Shown one piece after another: positions 62,199-64,000 of a stretch of DNA of 64,000 bases (the stretch's first letter is position 1; each line of letters opens with the position of its first letter). Origin of the DNA: Bacillota bacterium (lineage in GTDB: Bacteria; Bacillota; Clostridia; Oscillospirales; Ruminococcaceae); the NCBI GenBank assembly GCA_023460535.1, contig JAEWPV010000020.1, forward strand, positions 186,001-250,000, in the 5' to 3' direction. A program made the position numbers and the translations under genes. Below the pieces are notes generated by a model, which saw only the letters and a program-made list of their open reading frames with translations, had not been told where the DNA came from and made no database searches.

Positions 62199-63584
62199 AT
62201 GAACAAAGATTCTCTCATTCATAAATACTCGCTTAACGGCTACAACATTGTTTTGGATGTACATAGCGGGGCGGTTCATATTGTTGACGAAGTGACCTAT
62301 GCGCTTCTTGACGAGATTGCTCCTCCGCTTGAAAAAGACTGCCCAGAATCAGTCCTTCGGGCACTCGAAAAGCAATTTGATGCCAATGCGATAATTGGCA
62401 GTTACCTGGAACTATACAGCCTTTATCAGGACGGCGCGCTATTTTCCTCGGATGATTACGAACAGTTTCAGGGCATGATGTCCGGTTCGCCGATAAAAGC
62501 AATGTGTTTACACATTGCGCATGACTGCAACCTGCGCTGCGCGTACTGCTTTGCAAGTACAGGGGACTTTGGCAAAGGCAGAAAACTGATGCCGTTTGAG
62601 ATCGGAAAAGAGGCCATAGACTTCTTAATTGCACATTCGGGAACGCGCAGAAACCTAGAGGTCGACCTATTCGGCGGCGAACCGTTGATGAACTTTGAGG
62701 TCGTAAAACAGATTGTACAGTACGCGCGCAGCAGGGAAGCGAGCGCTGGCAAGCGTTTTCGCTTTACAGCAACAACCAACGGCATGCTGCTGACCGACGA
62801 CAAGATTGATTACCTAAATAAAGAGATGGAAAACATCGTATTATCCATAGACGGACGCAAAGAGATCAACGATCGCATGCGGACACGGGTGGATGGCAGG
62901 GGAAGCTTTGATGTTATTGTGCCGAAATATCAAAGGCTTGTAGAACTGCGCGGTCAGGATCAATATTATGTGCGCGGAACCTTTACAAAGCAAAATTTAG
63001 ATTTTACCAAGGATGTTTTGGAGCTGAAACGACTGGGTTTTGAGCAGATTTCGGTTGAGCCTGTCGTGTCAGACGAAGCGAATGCGTTTGCGATAACAGA
63101 GGCGGAGCTTCCCGCGGTGTTTGCGGAATATGAGCATCTAGCCAAAACACTGCTTACGCTGCGCAAAAACAAGGACGGGGTTAACTTTTTTCATTTCATG
63201 ATTGATCTTGAACAGGGACCATGTGCCATTAAGCGGCTTCGCGGCTGTGGATGCGGCAATGAATATATCGCCGTAACTCCAGATGGTGATATCTATCCCT
63301 GCCACCAGTTTGTAGGGATGGAGCAATGGCGTATGGGTAGCGTAGTAGACGGCTCACTGGACACCACGCTCAAGGACCAATTTGCAAAAGCGAATATTTA
63401 CGGCAAAGAGGAATGCAGCAGGTGTTGGGCAAAGTTTTACTGCTCTGGCGGCTGTAACGCCAACAATGTTCAATATCGAGGCGATCTGTTAAAGCCTCAC
63501 ACAGTGTCGTGCGAGCTGGAAAAAAAGCGTTTGGAATGCGCGATTATGATGAAGGCTGCGCAGCTTGACATGGAAAACGAATAG
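62199..63584 (+). CDS. scfB: SCIFF radical SAM maturase (thioether-forming, SPASM domain)
   Basis: 461-residue enzyme that installs thioether links in the SCIFF peptide by radical hydrogen abstraction. N-terminal peptide-binding (RRE-like) region, residues 1-100; radical SAM core with Cys110-x3-Cys114-x2-Cys117 (CNLRCAYC); GGEPLMNFEVVKQIV motif; C-terminal SPASM/twitch domain with many cysteines (GCGCGNEYI, DIYPCHQF, CSRCWAKFYCSGGC) for two auxiliary [4Fe-4S] clusters. ACGGAGGA precedes the ATG. Transcribed behind the SCIFF terminator. Confidence 0.96.
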   Translation: MNKDSLIHKYSLNGYNIVLDVHSGAVHIVDEVTYALLDEIAPPLEKDCPESVLRALEKQFDANAIIGSYLELYSLYQDGALFSSDDYEQFQGMMSGSPIKAMCLHIAHDCNLRCAYCFASTGDFGKGRKLMPFEIGKEAIDFLIAHSGTRRNLEVDLFGGEPLMNFEVVKQIVQYARSREASAGKRFRFTATTNGMLLTDDKIDYLNKEMENIVLSIDGRKEINDRMRTRVDGRGSFDVIVPKYQRLVELRGQDQYYVRGTFTKQNLDFTKDVLELKRLGFEQISVEPVVSDEANAFAITEAELPAVFAEYEHLAKTLLTLRKNKDGVNFFHFMIDLEQGPCAIKRLRGCGCGNEYIAVTPDGDIYPCHQFVGMEQWRMGSVVDGSLDTTLKDQFAKANIYGKEECSRCWAKFYCSGGCNANNVQYRGDLLKPHTVSCELEKKRLECAIMMKAAQLDMENE

Positions 63585-63600
63585 ATTCGTTTAATCGTAA

Positions 63601-63652
63601 GCAAGGCGCCGACAAAGGTCTGAAACGACCTCTGTCGGCGCCTTGCTTTATT
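63601..63652. terminator. Long hairpin after the SCIFF maturase
   Basis: 20-bp stem (63601-63620 with 63627-63646) with a single A-C mismatch, 6-nt loop and TTTATTA. The stem core GGCGCCGACA is GC-rich. It separates convergent genes. Confidence 0.9.
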
Positions 63653-64000
63653 ATGTAATTCCTTTACTTACCAACCAGATTTTTGCCTGTTCTAAATCCG
63701 CAAAGAACCCATATGCAAACAGACCGTCGTGTTTATTTAGGCGTGCGCCCAAATAAGTGCGCATAACAACATTCAATCCCACAAACGCAACCTTTTTGAG
63801 CCTACCGATTGATAATAGACGAGATATCATGATATCCGCGGAGTCTTTGGTAACCAACGTTTCGGACAGGTTAATGAAAACAAGCGATGGCGCGGATGGA
63901 CGACGTATTGCCGGTAGCTCCTGTAAAAACTTGCTCACCATCATATCCGTGTGAACCGATAGAGAATCCAGTTCAAAACACCAAATCTCAGTGTTTGCGT
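63651..64000 (-). CDS. Partial protein of unknown function, STAS-like (5' end beyond the window)
   Basis: The minus-strand frame is open from the right edge to a stop at 63651, about 116 residues visible (C-terminal part). The alternation of a beta strand and helix in SAPSLVFINLSETLVTKDSADIMIS and KKVAFVGLNVVMRTYLGARL, ending DLEQAKIWLVSK, resembles the STAS/anti-sigma-antagonist-type fold seen in stand-alone proteins of Firmicutes. This is inference from pattern only. An internal ATG at 63944 may not be the start. Confidence 0.5.
   Translation of the reverse strand, partial: ANTEIWCFELDSLSVHTDMMVSKFLQELPAIRRPSAPSLVFINLSETLVTKDSADIMISRLLSIGRLKKVAFVGLNVVMRTYLGARLNKHDGLFAYGFFADLEQAKIWLVSKGIT

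Noticed and set aside
63601..63646. Long inverted repeat as the end of a mobile element
   Set aside because: It forms one hairpin with a T-rich tail right after a stop codon; no target duplication, transposase or second copy was seen.
1..64000. CRISPR arrays, tRNA or rRNA genes, insertion sequences
   Set aside because: No repeat-spacer pattern, tRNA cloverleaf, rRNA segment or transposase was recognised in any intergenic stretch.

Overview
The window reads as a chromosomal, densely packed housekeeping stretch from an endospore-forming, low-to-medium GC Firmicute of class Clostridia. The complete spoIIIA operon, a YunB homologue and a SpoIVFA/SpoIVFB-like pair indicate sporulation. The SCIFF ranthipeptide locus, the hprK-murB-rapZ-whiA-dnaE-pfkA order, a tyrosine T-box, a THF riboswitch and a lysine riboswitch are all typical of Clostridia. 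An Oscillospirales (old Ruminococcaceae / Clostridium cluster IV) relative is my best guess; this is inferred from gene order, not from a marker search. No rRNA, tRNA, insertion sequence, prophage or CRISPR array was recognised. Nearly all genes point right; the exceptions are the lysine operon (54.9-58.2 kb) and a partial gene at the right end.

Layout. 0-1.4 kb: 3' end of an RlmL-type RNA methyltransferase and a DUF3267 membrane metalloprotease. 1.4-12.1 kb: from a consensus promoter, hprK, a PHP phosphatase, a ROK glucokinase, murB, rapZ, whiA and dnaE, then pfkA with its own promoter; this links carbon sensing, glycolysis, wall precursors and replication. 12.1-19.9 kb: yunB, ligA, gatCAB and the M23/M50 pair. 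20-27.1 kb: a radical SAM protein and its overlapping partner, asnS, a PLP aminotransferase and purB. 27.3-35.5 kb: secDF, spoIIIAA-AH and an Asp23-family gene. 35.6-46 kb: nusB, a TsaD paralogue, xseA, xseB, a prenyl synthase, a DUF212 protein, dxs, tlyA, nadK, argR and recN. 46-49.4 kb: T-box-controlled tyrS, THF-riboswitch-controlled folT and a zinc phospholipase C-like protein. 49.6-54.7 kb: a MacA/MacB-like pair without an ATPase, a conserved unknown protein and an ABC-F ATPase. 54.9-58.6 kb, minus strand: lysine riboswitch, asd, dapA, dapB and an ACT-domain protein. 58.7-63.6 kb: queA, tgt, yajC, a TIGR04086 membrane protein, the SCIFF precursor and its radical SAM maturase.

The parts most worth a second look are the SCIFF locus; a run of overlapping inverted repeats ahead of the efflux genes (49.57-49.67 kb); the SD-masking hairpins ahead of folT and the TIGR04086 gene; the TsaD paralogue; the free-standing ACT protein closing the lysine operon; and the long structured leader of hprK. 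All positions and motifs were read by eye. Family names are recognition from memory and were not checked by database search.
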